Shown piece after piece: positions 7,074-16,532 of a stretch of 52,132 nt of DNA (within the stretch, counting starts at the first letter, position 1; each line of letters begins with the position of its first letter). The stretch comes from Eubacteriales bacterium (GTDB lineage Bacteria > Bacillota > Clostridia > Lachnospirales > Lachnospiraceae): the NCBI GenBank assembly GCA_030524175.1, contig JAUNHC010000038.1, positions 1 to 52,132 on the forward strand, read 5' to 3'. The notes under the pieces were generated by a model, which searched no databases, was not told the DNA's origin, and was given only the letters and a program-made list of their open reading frames with translations. The translations under genes were made by a program, and so were the position numbers.

Positions 7074-9467
7074 ATGCTTAAGAAAGCTGTTCTGGCAGAT
7101 ATTATAGCTGCTTATAAAGAATATTTTCCATCCCACTGGAACGATGAAAAATATAAGTGGGAGGCTGTAAAGCATTTCCAGGATTACTGGGACATCAATA
7201 CCCCGGATTTTCTGAGAATGTTTATGTCTGCTACAGACAAAACCTTAAATCTGCTGGCAAATATGAATAACTATCCCCGGGGAATGATCAAATCCTTTGC
7301 TGAAGCAGATGCAGAAGCTGTCCGTGCCATGTTTATTTCCCTGTATGATGAGGGCAAAAGCCTTGGGGAACGTATTGAAAAGTTCCAGTCAGATGCTGAG
7401 GAATTAAGACTTAAGTATGACGACGGAACATGGCGGCAGCATTATCAGACACCCAATGCTGTTACTACATATTTGTGGCTGAGATATCCGGATAAATATT
7501 ATATCTATAAATATTCGGAATGCAGGGCAGCAGCCCAATTATTACAAAGTGATTTCATCCCTAAGAAGGGGGCATCTGTCTTCAATGTAGAGGGAGGAAT
7601 GAAGCTTTATGACGAAATCTGCAAAGAATTGTCAAGGGATGAGGAGTTAATTCAGATGTTCCAAAGCGCTAGAACACCTGAATGTTATCCTGATGAAAAC
7701 TATAAAACAATGACAATTGATGTTTGTTTTTTTATAAGCCGTTATTATGGAAAGGCAAATAATAATATAGAATGGTTTCCTGTGGATTATTCTCCCGAGC
7801 TGGAAGTAGCAGACTGGCTAGGTCTGCTCAATGATAAAGGAGTATTTACACAAAGCAGTCTTGAGATCATGAAACGGATGAAAGACTATGGCGGCGCGGC
7901 AACCTGTACACAGTTGTCAGTGAAATACGGAGAAACAATGAATTTTTATAATTCCGGTTCCTCCTCGCTGGCAAAGCGTGTGGCTGAAAAGACCGGCTGT
8001 CCGGTTATGACACAGCAGGATTCCCAGCGCTCTAAATGGTGGCCGGTTTTGTACCTGGGACATGAGGCTGGTAAGGGTGAAAAGGGAAACTTTATATGGA
8101 AATTACGGGACGAGTTAAGTGAAGCTCTGGACCAGATAGATATGACAGATATAAGGCTTTATGCTAATGAAGTGCTGGACAGAAACTCCTCTAATTACTG
8201 GTGGCTGAATGCAAATCCAAATATATGGAGCTTTGCAGATATGAAAATCGGTGATGAACAAAGCTATACTCTTTACAATAACAATGGCAACAAACGACGT
8301 GTGTTCCAGAATTTTTTGGATGCAAAAGCAGGTGATCTTGTAATAGGATATGAGTCTTATCCTGTAAAACAGGTGGTGGCTCTTGCTAAGATTTCCAAGG
8401 AGAATGACGGGAAGAATCTGTACTTTGAAAAGACAGAAGGACTGGCAGTTCCGGTAGATTACTTGGTGTTAAAAGGATTTCCGGAGCTTGCACATATGGA
8501 ATATTTCGTTTCGCCACAGGGCAGTTTGTTTAAGCTGACGAAAGGAGAATATGATTTTATCATGGATGTTATCCGTGAATTAAATCCAATCATACAGCAG
8601 ACAGAATCGGCAGACTTATATTCAAAAAAGAATTTTCTCAATGAGGTTTACATGGCGGAAGACAGTTACAATGTCCTGGTATCCTTATTGAAAAATAAAA
8701 AGAATCTTATTCTGCAGGGTGCCCCTGGTGTGGGCAAGACCTATGCGGCAAGGCGTCTCGCATATTCTATTATGGGGCAGAAAGATGATTCAAGGATTGA
8801 ATTTATACAGTTTCATCAGAATTATTCCTATGAAGATTTTATTATGGGATATAAGCCTAAAGAAGATGGATTTAAGCTAACTAAGGGTGTTTTTTATCAG
8901 TTTTGTATGAAGGCGGAAAACCATCCGAATCAAGATTACTTTTTCATTATCGATGAGATTAATCGGGGCAATATGAGTAAAATTTTCGGAGAGCTGCTTA
9001 TGCTGATAGAAAAAGATTACCGTGGTACAAAAGCAACATTAGCTTACAGCGGTACTGCCTTCAGTGTACCTGAAAATCTGTATATTATAGGAATGATGAA
9101 TACAGCGGACAGGAGTCTGGCTATGATAGATTATGCGCTCAGACGGCGTTTTAGTTTTTTTGAAATGAAACCTGGCTTCAGCTCTGAAGGGTTCAGGAAA
9201 TATCAGTCAGATTTTCATAATGAAACCTTTGATGCCTTGATTGAGAGAATAGCCCAACTCAACCGGGAGATAAAAAATGACGATTCCCTTGGGGAAGGCT
9301 TTTGCATCGGCCACAGTTATTTTTGCGGTCAGAGCACTTGTTCTGAGGAATGGATGAAGGAAGTGGTTTATTACGATATTATTCCCATGCTGCAGGAATA
9401 TTGGTTTGATGATAAACAGAAAGTGCAGCACTGGGAAAATTCATTAAGTGGTGTGTTCAATGACTAA
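7074..9467 (+). CDS. mcrB: McrB-like AAA+ GTPase of a type IV restriction system, with EVE domain
   Basis: McrB-type proteins recognise modified cytosine in DNA and use GTP to translocate and activate the nuclease McrC. The start at ATG 7074 follows AAAGGAGGG; an upstream in-frame ATG (7017) lacks a ribosome binding site. The N-terminal about 350 residues are of a kind often seen in Firmicutes McrB-like ATPases (YKWEAVKHFQ). An EVE/PUA-like domain (about 375-465, starting YWWLNANP) is a likely modified-base reader. The AAA+ domain has Walker A GAPGVGKT (549-556), Walker B with the IDEINRGN signature (about 626-633) and the McrB-typical MNTADRS (about 675). The gene overlaps mcrC by 8 bases, which indicates coupled translation. 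The modified base recognised is not predictable from sequence. Confidence 0.92.
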   Translation: MLKKAVLADIIAAYKEYFPSHWNDEKYKWEAVKHFQDYWDINTPDFLRMFMSATDKTLNLLANMNNYPRGMIKSFAEADAEAVRAMFISLYDEGKSLGERIEKFQSDAEELRLKYDDGTWRQHYQTPNAVTTYLWLRYPDKYYIYKYSECRAAAQLLQSDFIPKKGASVFNVEGGMKLYDEICKELSRDEELIQMFQSARTPECYPDENYKTMTIDVCFFISRYYGKANNNIEWFPVDYSPELEVADWLGLLNDKGVFTQSSLEIMKRMKDYGGAATCTQLSVKYGETMNFYNSGSSSLAKRVAEKTGCPVMTQQDSQRSKWWPVLYLGHEAGKGEKGNFIWKLRDELSEALDQIDMTDIRLYANEVLDRNSSNYWWLNANPNIWSFADMKIGDEQSYTLYNNNGNKRRVFQNFLDAKAGDLVIGYESYPVKQVVALAKISKENDGKNLYFEKTEGLAVPVDYLVLKGFPELAHMEYFVSPQGSLFKLTKGEYDFIMDVIRELNPIIQQTESADLYSKKNFLNEVYMAEDSYNVLVSLLKNKKNLILQGAPGVGKTYAARRLAYSIMGQKDDSRIEFIQFHQNYSYEDFIMGYKPKEDGFKLTKGVFYQFCMKAENHPNQDYFFIIDEINRGNMSKIFGELLMLIEKDYRGTKATLAYSGTAFSVPENLYIIGMMNTADRSLAMIDYALRRRFSFFEMKPGFSSEGFRKYQSDFHNETFDALIERIAQLNREIKNDDSLGEGFCIGHSYFCGQSTCSEEWMKEVVYYDIIPMLQEYWFDDKQKVQHWENSLSGVFND

Positions 9468-10518
9468 TGACAAAGGCATTTTTATTAAAAATATTTACTA
9501 CATGCTCACCTACGCTTTTCAGGTATTAAAGCACACAAACTATGAAAAAATTGCCTCTGAAGAGTTTGATAAGGTACAGGATTTGTTTGCGGCGATACTT
9601 GCAAAAGGGATTTCGCAGCAGTTAAAGCAGGGATTGCATAAGGAATATATCACAAAGAATGAGAATTTGTCTGTGCTGCGGGGCAAGCTTGACATACAGG
9701 GAACCATCAAAAATAAAATACAGCATAAGCCGATCCTGGACTGTGAATATGATGAGCTTTCACAGAACAATATATTCAATCAGATTTTGAAAACAACAGC
9801 ATTGGTGCTTATAAAAGATACATCTGTGAAAGCAAAATGCAGAGCTGAATTAAAAAAAACAATGCTGTTTTTTGATACAGTAGATGCAGTGGATCCGACA
9901 ACAATCAGATGGAATATGCTGAAATTCCAAAGAAATAATAAGAATTATGAGATGCTGTTGAATATTTGTTTTTTTGTACTGGACAATCTGCTCCAGACAA
10001 CCGGGAAGGGAAACTACAGGATGGAAGGTTTTTCAGACCGCCATATGGCCCGGCTGTTTGAACGTTTTGTTCTGGAATATTACAAGCAGCACCATACATA
10101 TTTGAATGAGGTGAAACCTGCACAGGTAAAGTGGAATGTGGACGGAGAGACGGATGAAAGTATGCTTAAATTCCTTCCGGTTATGCAGACAGACATTATG
10201 CTCCGGCTAAAGGAAGATATCCTTATCATTGACACAAAATATTACAGCCATTCTATGCAGAACAGATATGACAACTTTACTCTGCATTCAAATAATCTGT
10301 ATCAGATTTTTACGTATGTAAAGAACCAGGATACCTATAATACCGGAAAGGTATCAGGTATGCTGCTATACGCAAAAACACAAGAAACCATCACACCGGA
10401 TTGTGAGTTCCGGATAAGCGGCAACAGAATCAGTGTAAAAACCTTGGACTTGAATCAAGATTTTAAGCTTATAGCAAGGCAGTTGGATGAGATAGCAAAA
10501 CATCAATTTGCAGCATGA
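9460..10518 (+). CDS. mcrC: McrC-like nuclease subunit of the type IV restriction system
   Basis: McrC is the PD-(D/E)xK endonuclease that assembles on McrB hexamers and cuts DNA carrying modified cytosines. The protein of about 352 aa begins with GIFIKNIYYMLTYAFQVL, a familiar McrC start. Near the C-terminus LPVMQTDIMLRLKED and ILIIDTKYY supply the nuclease acidic and lysine residues (D...DTK). ATG 9460 overlaps the mcrB stop (ATGACTAA); a GTG at 9448 in frame is an alternative. The length matches the family. It functions only with its McrB neighbour. Confidence 0.92.
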   Translation: MTNDKGIFIKNIYYMLTYAFQVLKHTNYEKIASEEFDKVQDLFAAILAKGISQQLKQGLHKEYITKNENLSVLRGKLDIQGTIKNKIQHKPILDCEYDELSQNNIFNQILKTTALVLIKDTSVKAKCRAELKKTMLFFDTVDAVDPTTIRWNMLKFQRNNKNYEMLLNICFFVLDNLLQTTGKGNYRMEGFSDRHMARLFERFVLEYYKQHHTYLNEVKPAQVKWNVDGETDESMLKFLPVMQTDIMLRLKEDILIIDTKYYSHSMQNRYDNFTLHSNNLYQIFTYVKNQDTYNTGKVSGMLLYAKTQETITPDCEFRISGNRISVKTLDLNQDFKLIARQLDEIAKHQFAA

Positions 10519-10684
10519 TCCGGAAAAGCTGAAATGGTGGTATTGGAAAGATAAAGAATACCCGACGGAGGAGTAGAAAGACACAAAAGCACAGACTAAC
10601 TTTGGTGCCCAAGCGCAAGGCATATTATTTCCAAACCAGGAATGAAAAACAAAAGACAATATAGAATTGTGGAGGAATACGTTT

Positions 10685-10798
10685 ATGAAGAGAGAAATGG
10701 GAATTGCAAGATGTGGGCTTGCCTGCTGCTTATGTGCCCCAAATGACACTTGTGCAGGATGTAATTCCGGGGAATGTCCGGATATTAATAGATTTTGA
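10685..10798 (+). pseudogene. Truncated DUF3795-like cysteine-rich remnant
   Basis: A 37-codon frame starts at ATG 10685 behind GGAGG (10671-10675). It reads MKREMGIARCGLACCLC and continues with CAGCNSGECPD before a stop. This is the N-terminal cysteine cluster I associate with DUF3795 proteins, which are normally much longer. The remaining cysteines are missing, so I read it as a 3'-truncated gene. It might instead be an intact tiny metal-binding peptide, since its ribosome binding site is good. Confidence 0.55.
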
Positions 10799-10858
10799 AA
10801 ATAGATTTTCTAAAATGTAATTGACATAATAGAAATAAATCATTTATTACCGTAATGA

Positions 10859-10884
10859 GCCGGGGTGCAACAATACACCCCGGC
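10859..10884. terminator. Strong GC-rich hairpin between convergent genes
   Basis: GCCGGGGTG (10859-10867) and CACCCCGGC (10876-10884) form a perfect 9-bp stem with an 8-base loop. There is no clear T-run on either side. It lies between the mcrBC side and the convergent XRE regulator and probably stops transcription from one or both directions. Confidence 0.6.
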
Positions 10885-10932
10885 CCGTTATGCCAATATA
10901 CAGTATTTCTCAGATGTATCTAAAATCTACAG

Positions 10933-11388
10933 TCAATCTTTCTTTTTAAACCATATGTTTACCCAGATGAATATTGTGATTGCTGTGGCAATCAAAAACT
11001 CAGCAAGAATGACAGACGGATTCCAGATTTCGAAGTAAAAGTGACCAATCATATATACTACAAAAAACAACAGATATATTCCTAAAGAATACAAGCTGCA
11101 TCGAATGAGCTTGTTCCGTTTTTGTTCTCTGTTTAGGAGTTGCTGCTGTTGTTTCTCCAAAATTTCTGTTTTCACAGACAGTTCATCAATTTCTGAAGGC
11201 TTTAAAAGATAGTCTATAGTAACATCAAATATCTGACTCATAGCAACCACTTTTTCTAATTCCGGTACGGCCTGTCCTGATTCCCATTTTGATATAGACT
11301 GCCTTGAAACATTGAGCTGTTCAGCTAACTGTTCCTGTGTTAAATTTCTGCTTTTCCGCAGAGCGAAAATTTTTTCTGCAAAATTCAT
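10933..11388 (-). CDS. XRE-family transcriptional regulator with C-terminal membrane segments
   Basis: The 151-aa protein has an N-terminal Cro/C1-type helix-turn-helix (residues about 5-60: [20 protein letters not shown]). A basic linker rich in Gln follows. Two hydrophobic segments come next (about 95-117 and 124-143), so it should be a membrane-tethered DNA-binding protein. Such regulators are common in Clostridia. The target is unknown and no obvious partner gene lies beside it. It is preceded by AGGAGG (complement of 11396-11401). Confidence 0.88.
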   Translation of the reverse strand: MNFAEKIFALRKSRNLTQEQLAEQLNVSRQSISKWESGQAVPELEKVVAMSQIFDVTIDYLLKPSEIDELSVKTEILEKQQQQLLNREQKRNKLIRCSLYSLGIYLLFFVVYMIGHFYFEIWNPSVILAEFLIATAITIFIWVNIWFKKKD

Positions 11389-11700
11389 TTGTTTTCCTCC
11401 TTAGGTTTTATGTATAAACAGTACCAGATTTTCCTCTTGTATACCATATAACGGGCTGTATCTTTGTGCAACCAGCGGTTGCCATATACTATCAAATCAA
11501 AAAAAACGTTAAGATGACCTTCCAATTCTAATTTCACAGCCTAAAAGTCCATGAAAATACTGCTTGAATCTAAGTGAGGGAATCCGGGACACCAAGTCTG
11601 TCCGGAGAGGACTGCGCCTGCCCGGCTCCCTTTTGACCCTGACATCCTATGTATAAAAATATCACGATTCTGATATAAATCAAGCCGGCATTTAAATATA
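11389..11700. other. Noncoding region between divergent regulators
   Basis: About 310 bases without a convincing gene. It includes GC-rich inverted stretches at about 11587-11625 (CCGGG...CCCGG, GTCC...GGAC). It also holds a TTTTGACCCTGACAT segment (about 11632-11646) similar to TTTTGACCCTGGCAT at 40912-40926, possibly fragments of one small dispersed stem-loop element. A short minus-strand open frame here has no family features and I do not call it. Confidence 0.4.
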
Positions 11701-11738
11701 GTAATAATTTTATACGAATTGGTAAAACGTTTCCATGT
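11701..11738 (+). promoter_or_regulatory. Shared 38-bp element, copy 1 (candidate YesN-type activator site)
   Basis: The element has the conserved blocks GTAAT-N-ATTTTATAC, TTGGTAA, GT-N-TCCATGT with identical spacing to the copy at 16533-16570; 30 of 38 bases match. It lies about 70-110 bases upstream of the binding-protein gene of the three-component sensor operon. Activation by the AraC-type response regulator encoded in the same operon is inferred. Confidence 0.7.
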
Positions 11739-11809
11739 ACAATTCCGCCTTTTTTTGGTATATTTCAACAAAATGGAAAAGTTTGAGAAAGGAAAGGCGG
11801 AGGTATCAT

Positions 11810-13087
11810 ATGATGAAAAAGTTGTCCGGGCTTATAGGGGTAATAATTATAATATGTATTTTATTTTCAGAGACAACTGTATTTGCCGGTAATGAAGCAG
11901 ATGATAAAATCACCATCAGGATTCTTCATTATTATGGTGATACGGACACAGACGCATCTGCACGGTTCTTGAAGGAGATTTTAAAAAATGATTTCCCAAA
12001 AGCATTTCCAAATGTGGAATTAGTCCAGGAAGTGTATGACAATCAGACATATAAAAGTAAAATCAGAGTGTTAATGGCGTCTGATGAATTGCCGGATATT
12101 ATGTTTGGATATGGGGCGGGATTTTCAGAGCCTTTTGTAAAAGCAGGTAAGCTGCTGGCTTTAGACGACTATCTGGAGGATTCTTATTTTGATCATATGA
12201 ATATGGAAATGCAGGAAAACTTTATTTTTGATAAGCATCTATATGGAATTTGTTTTACCTATTGGACTGGAGTTTTGTACTGTAACAAAGAATTGTTCGA
12301 TCAGGCCGGTGTGAAGATTCCCGATACATATGAGGAATTGATCGAGGTAAGCCGGCGTTTCCGCAAAGCCGGCATTGAGCCTGTTGCTTGTGGAATGCTG
12401 AATAAATGGCATGGGCAGCAATGGATCAATAATTTCACCATACAGCTTGGAGGGGCTTCCCTGTATAACGATATGGCGAAAGGAAAGCAAAGTCTGGATA
12501 ATCATATATTGGCCCAGGCCGCACAGCTCACATCAGATCTTGTCTCTGCAGATGTGTTTTGCTCTAATATGTATCAGCTTGCATCCAGCGAAGCAGAGGA
12601 AATGTTTTTAAACGGAGATGCAGCCATGATTTATATAGGAAGCTGGTATACCAGTGCTGCGGAAGAACGGCTGGGTGATAAACTGGAGGTGGCTAAAATG
12701 CCTGCAGTGCCCGGAGCACGTGAGTCAGGGGATTATCATGGCGGTGCCATTAATGGGTGGATGGTATCATCGGAAACGAAATATCCTGAGACAGCTGCAA
12801 ATATTGCCGCCTGGCTGGGGTATGAGTTAAGCTGCTGTCAGCCTCAGAATGCAACCTTTAACCTTGATAAGGGCGACGAGAGAGCAGAGATCAGTGCGGC
12901 GGATCAAAAGATACTCGATCTATACAGTGACAAAACAAAGGGCGGTGTTGCCTGGGACACGCTTATGTGGCCGGATAAGGCGGAGATATGGCTGAATACC
13001 TGCTCGCAGCTGTTTGAAGGTAAGCTGAACGGACAGGAATTTGCAAAGTTTCTGGGAAGTCATATTGATCAGGAGGGATATCATTGA
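11810..13087 (+). CDS. Extracellular solute-binding protein (family 1) of a three-component sensor
   Basis: This is an extracellular carbohydrate-binding protein of the SBP_bac_1 type, about 425 aa. It starts at ATG 11810 (or 11813) behind AAGGCGGAGG. A signal peptide (residues about 1-27, ending ETTVFAG) is cleaved before a mature domain starting ITIRILHYYG. There is no cysteine at the cleavage site, so it is not a lipoprotein. Features such as LPDIMFGYG and AMIYIGSWYTSAAEE match family 1 sugar-binding proteins. No family 1 permease genes are adjacent. Its stop overlaps the start of a YesM-type kinase, which suggests the protein presents ligand to the kinase rather than to a transporter. The ligand is unknown. 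Confidence 0.88.
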   Translation: MMKKLSGLIGVIIIICILFSETTVFAGNEADDKITIRILHYYGDTDTDASARFLKEILKNDFPKAFPNVELVQEVYDNQTYKSKIRVLMASDELPDIMFGYGAGFSEPFVKAGKLLALDDYLEDSYFDHMNMEMQENFIFDKHLYGICFTYWTGVLYCNKELFDQAGVKIPDTYEELIEVSRRFRKAGIEPVACGMLNKWHGQQWINNFTIQLGGASLYNDMAKGKQSLDNHILAQAAQLTSDLVSADVFCSNMYQLASSEAEEMFLNGDAAMIYIGSWYTSAAEERLGDKLEVAKMPAVPGARESGDYHGGAINGWMVSSETKYPETAANIAAWLGYELSCCQPQNATFNLDKGDERAEISAADQKILDLYSDKTKGGVAWDTLMWPDKAEIWLNTCSQLFEGKLNGQEFAKFLGSHIDQEGYH

Positions 13088-14853
13088 AAAAGAGATTTAA
13101 TAAAATGACTTTTTCAGAACAGATAAAATATTATTATGTGCTGCTCTTTCTGGTCATATTTATTTTATGCACAGTGTTTTATATAGCGACAGCCCGCAGG
13201 CTGATATCCACTTCTGAAAATAATACGCTGGAATATGGACTTCAGGTGGTAGAGAGCAATATGGAATCACTGATTAAAAATGTGAATGATTATTCCAAGG
13301 CAATAGCTTTTAACGATGTGATACAAGAAGCACTTCAGATGGATACGCCTGTGGGATATGAAGATAAAATGGCCCTTCAGGAATCAGTCATCCAGATGGC
13401 TGCCTGCTGTGACGGGGTATCATCCATTTATCTGTTTGACAACGAAGGGGAATCTTATATAGCCGGAAATATATATGAGATAGAGGCGATCCGTACACAT
13501 CTGGAGGATACTTCTCTGTACCAGTCTGCCTTGAAAAAACAAGAATCCAGTTCATCCGGACCTGTTATTTTTTCCTACCAGACGTATCTGGATGAGTATC
13601 AGCAGATTATATCCTTTGTAAGGCTGATCCGGAATCTGGACAATCTGGATGCCATGGGGGTACTGGCCATGAACATTTCAGCGGGACGGATCATGGAGAC
13701 TTTTGATTCTGTGTCTGCCCAGACCGGGATGGAAGTGGCAATTCTGGATAAAGAGGGAAGACCTATTGTATCCTCTTCCCAGGGGGCTTGGCTGGAGGAA
13801 CTTGTCACAGAAGAAGCAATGAAGTCAGGAGAAGAATCATATAAGGTGGTCAGCAAAGAAGGGAAGAAATACAAAGCAGGAGTAATGATACCTGAAAATG
13901 AAGCCTGGAGTATTGTAGGCGCTGTCCCAAGAAGTAAAACCCTTTCCCTAATGCAGCAATATACGGTATTTACGGTATTGCTTATGATGTTCGGCATGGC
14001 TATGTGCGTGTTCGGCGCATCTTTTATCACCCAGAGGATCACCAATCCTCTTCTGAACATTTTAAACTCTATGGAACATGTAAAAGAAGGAAAGATGGAA
14101 AGAGTACCTGTCATTGAGACAAATCAGGAAATGGATAATCTTCAGCAGCATTATAATCAAATGCTGGAGGAGACTGAAGAATTGATGTCCCAGAAGGTAG
14201 AAGAGCAGAGGACACGCAGAAAATATGAATTGGCACTGCTTCAGGCACAGATAAAACCACATTTTCTCTATAATACATTTGATTCCGTCTGTGCACTGGC
14301 CATGATGGGAAGGACTGACGATGTCTATACTATGATGCAGGCATTAGGACAATATTACCGCAACAGTCTTCATAAAGGACAAGAGATCATTACAGTAATG
14401 GAGGAACTGAATATTGTGGAAAATTATCTCATCATTCAGTCCTTCCGCTATGATGACGTATTTGATGTTGTTTATGATGTGGATGAAAGTGTGAAACCAT
14501 ATAAAATGATCAAGCTTATTTTGCAGCCGCTGGTTGAAAACGCCATTTACCACGGATTCCGGGAGCATGAGCTTCAGGGTACGATCACTGTCCGGGCAAA
14601 GGATGACGGAGATTATGTGAGACTGGAGGTGGAAGATGACGGTGTAGGCATGGAACCGGAAAAACTAAACGAGATTTTGAACAAGACATCAGAGAATCCA
14701 GGCAGACGTTTTGGACTGTTTGGTACAATTCAGCGCGTCAGTCTTTACTATCAGCATGAAAATCAGGAGCTGGTAAACATAAAAAGCCAGGCAGGGAAGG
14801 GGACAGTGATAACTGTACGGATACCAAAGAAGGAAGGTGAGGAGCAATGCTGA
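13084..14853 (+). CDS. YesM-type sensor histidine kinase
   Basis: This membrane kinase of 589 aa has TM1 at about 18-36, an extracellular Cache-like sensor region (about 40-290) and TM2 at about 293-316. A HAMP domain follows (317-370), then a His_kinase (LytS/YesM) domain with phospho-accepting His393 in QIKPHFLYNTFD. The HATPase domain (about 480-585) contains LVENAIYHGF and DDGVGM. It overlaps the preceding binding-protein gene by 4 bases and the following response regulator gene by 7, so all three are translated together. It should phosphorylate that regulator when its sensor domain, or the binding protein, meets the ligand. Confidence 0.93.
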   Translation: MKKRFNKMTFSEQIKYYYVLLFLVIFILCTVFYIATARRLISTSENNTLEYGLQVVESNMESLIKNVNDYSKAIAFNDVIQEALQMDTPVGYEDKMALQESVIQMAACCDGVSSIYLFDNEGESYIAGNIYEIEAIRTHLEDTSLYQSALKKQESSSSGPVIFSYQTYLDEYQQIISFVRLIRNLDNLDAMGVLAMNISAGRIMETFDSVSAQTGMEVAILDKEGRPIVSSSQGAWLEELVTEEAMKSGEESYKVVSKEGKKYKAGVMIPENEAWSIVGAVPRSKTLSLMQQYTVFTVLLMMFGMAMCVFGASFITQRITNPLLNILNSMEHVKEGKMERVPVIETNQEMDNLQQHYNQMLEETEELMSQKVEEQRTRRKYELALLQAQIKPHFLYNTFDSVCALAMMGRTDDVYTMMQALGQYYRNSLHKGQEIITVMEELNIVENYLIIQSFRYDDVFDVVYDVDESVKPYKMIKLILQPLVENAIYHGFREHELQGTITVRAKDDGDYVRLEVEDDGVGMEPEKLNEILNKTSENPGRRFGLFGTIQRVSLYYQHENQELVNIKSQAGKGTVITVRIPKKEGEEQC

Positions 14854-16436
14854 AGGTTTTGGTGATTGATGATGAGAAACTGGTAAGGCAGATGGTCATC
14901 AGGTGTATTGACTGGGAGGAGATTGGCCTTCATATTGTGGGTGAAGCCAGTTCTGCAAGAATGGGGCGTGAAATGATCGATGAACTTCAGCCGGATATTG
15001 TATTTATGGATGTGAGGATGCCCAGTATGGACGGCCTGGCATGCAGCCGTTTGGTTTTAAAAAAGTATCCTCAGATTAAAATACTGATACTCTCCGGCCA
15101 CGATGAATTTGAATACGCCAGTGAAGGGATCCGTATCGGTGTATTTGACTATCTTTTGAAACCTGTGAATGCGTCAGAACTGCGCAGTGCGGCGATCAAG
15201 GCCAGAGATGCTGTTCTTGAGGAACAGGATCATCGAAAAGAGTTTGAACGGTTCAAGGAAGAACTGGAGAAACATTCCAGCTATATTAAGGACAGGCAGC
15301 TAAGTGCACTGGTGCGCAGCAGAACCCCTCAGCAATATCTGGAATCTCTTTCATACTTCGGTATTGAGATTAAAGATAGGGTTTTTCAGGCAGCATTGGT
15401 GGAGATTAAGCCAAAGATAAGCAGCATTTATGAAGAAGAAAAAATCCTCATGAAAATGCATGCCGCTAAAATAGTTGAAGATTATTATGGGGATATGCCG
15501 GGAGTATTTGTGTTTGACAGCGGGGCTGACTGGCTCATATTGCTGAACAATGAATCGGAGACGGCCGTCTATGCTCACGGCGAAGACTTAAAGAAATATT
15601 TGGAAAACAATACGGAGTCTCAGGTTTGTATAGGGGTAGGGAATGTATATACAGAAATTGATAAAATCCGTGAATCATACAGGGAGGCAAAGGATGCATT
15701 AAAACATCGATTTGTCTCGGGCGAGGAAGCGGTGATCTGTTTTCGTGATATCTATCCTTATTATGATACAGAAAGTGCTGCTGAGATGAACGAAGAGGTA
15801 ATACATGAATTGGGCAATGCTATCCGTATCAGTGATGCAGATAAGGCAGAGGAAGTATTGGATGAAACATTAGATCATCTTAAAAAAGCAGGCGGTGAGC
15901 GTGATAAAGTCATGATTTTTGCAGTGGAAATTTTTGCGGAAATCATGAAAATATTATCTGAACTGAAGGTAGATATGCAAAGAGATTTGTTGAATTATCC
16001 TACTGTCATTGAAGGCGTTTTTTCCCTGAATACATTCGGGGAAGTGAGAGAATATATTAAAAAAATAGTGCGGAAAGCCTGTGTCACTATCAGTTCAGAG
16101 GTCTCAGATAAAGAGAAAAATCTGGTACATAAAGTGAAAGACTACATTACAAATCATTATTTTGAGGAGGATATATCTTTAAACTCTCTGGCACAGATAT
16201 ACTATGTGAATTCCAGCTATTTGAGCAGGGTATTTAAAGAAAAAACAGGCACAACCTTTACCGGATATCTTTTTGAAATCCGAATGAAGGAGGCGGAAAA
16301 TCTGGTTATGACCACAGATTTAAAGGCATATGAAATTGCAGAAAGAGTAGGGATATCAGATTCACATTATTTTAGTTCCTGTTTTAAAAAGCATACAGGA
16401 ATGTCAGTAGGTGAATATAAAAAAAGTAAAAAATAA
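14847..16436 (+). CDS. YesN-type response regulator with AraC DNA-binding domain
   Basis: The 529-aa protein has an N-terminal receiver domain (residues 1-120) with the acidic pocket IDDE and phospho-acceptor Asp55 (IVFMDVRMP); the conserved Lys is in LLKPVN. A long middle region follows, then a C-terminal AraC-type double helix-turn-helix (about 425-525: SLNSLAQIYYVNSSYLSRVFKE and YEIAERVGISDSHYFSSCFKK, shown here in part). It is the output partner of the overlapping YesM-type kinase. In the known family, such regulators activate neighbouring sugar-uptake operons. The 38-bp elements at 11701 and 16533 are the natural target candidates. Confidence 0.93.
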   Translation: MLKVLVIDDEKLVRQMVIRCIDWEEIGLHIVGEASSARMGREMIDELQPDIVFMDVRMPSMDGLACSRLVLKKYPQIKILILSGHDEFEYASEGIRIGVFDYLLKPVNASELRSAAIKARDAVLEEQDHRKEFERFKEELEKHSSYIKDRQLSALVRSRTPQQYLESLSYFGIEIKDRVFQAALVEIKPKISSIYEEEKILMKMHAAKIVEDYYGDMPGVFVFDSGADWLILLNNESETAVYAHGEDLKKYLENNTESQVCIGVGNVYTEIDKIRESYREAKDALKHRFVSGEEAVICFRDIYPYYDTESAAEMNEEVIHELGNAIRISDADKAEEVLDETLDHLKKAGGERDKVMIFAVEIFAEIMKILSELKVDMQRDLLNYPTVIEGVFSLNTFGEVREYIKKIVRKACVTISSEVSDKEKNLVHKVKDYITNHYFEEDISLNSLAQIYYVNSSYLSRVFKEKTGTTFTGYLFEIRMKEAENLVMTTDLKAYEIAERVGISDSHYFSSCFKKHTGMSVGEYKKSKK

Positions 16437-16452
16437 GAACAAAATAGTAAAA

Positions 16453-16500
16453 AAAAGCCATTGTATAACAGGAAAAAGAAGCCTGTATACAATGGCTTTT
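16453..16500 (+). terminator. Hairpin terminator of the sensor operon
   Basis: AAAAGCCATTGTATA (about 16453-16467) pairs perfectly with TATACAATGGCTTTT (16486-16500). The transcript runs into TTTTATATTTTTATT. The A-rich 5' arm and T-rich 3' side make it a bidirectional-looking Rho-independent terminator directly after the response regulator stop. Confidence 0.9.
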
Positions 16501-16532
16501 ATATTTTTATTGTTTGATTTAAGGGAATAAGA

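Noticed and set aside
10514-10576. Short frame reading HDPEKLKWWYWKDKEYPTEE after mcrC, like a protein C-terminus
   Set aside because: No start or upstream coding in this frame; it overlaps the mcrC end. It may be a gene remnant but cannot be supported.
13599-14114. 171-codon open frame on the minus strand
   Set aside because: Fully inside the YesM-type kinase gene, with low-complexity Ser/Thr composition typical of a shadow frame.
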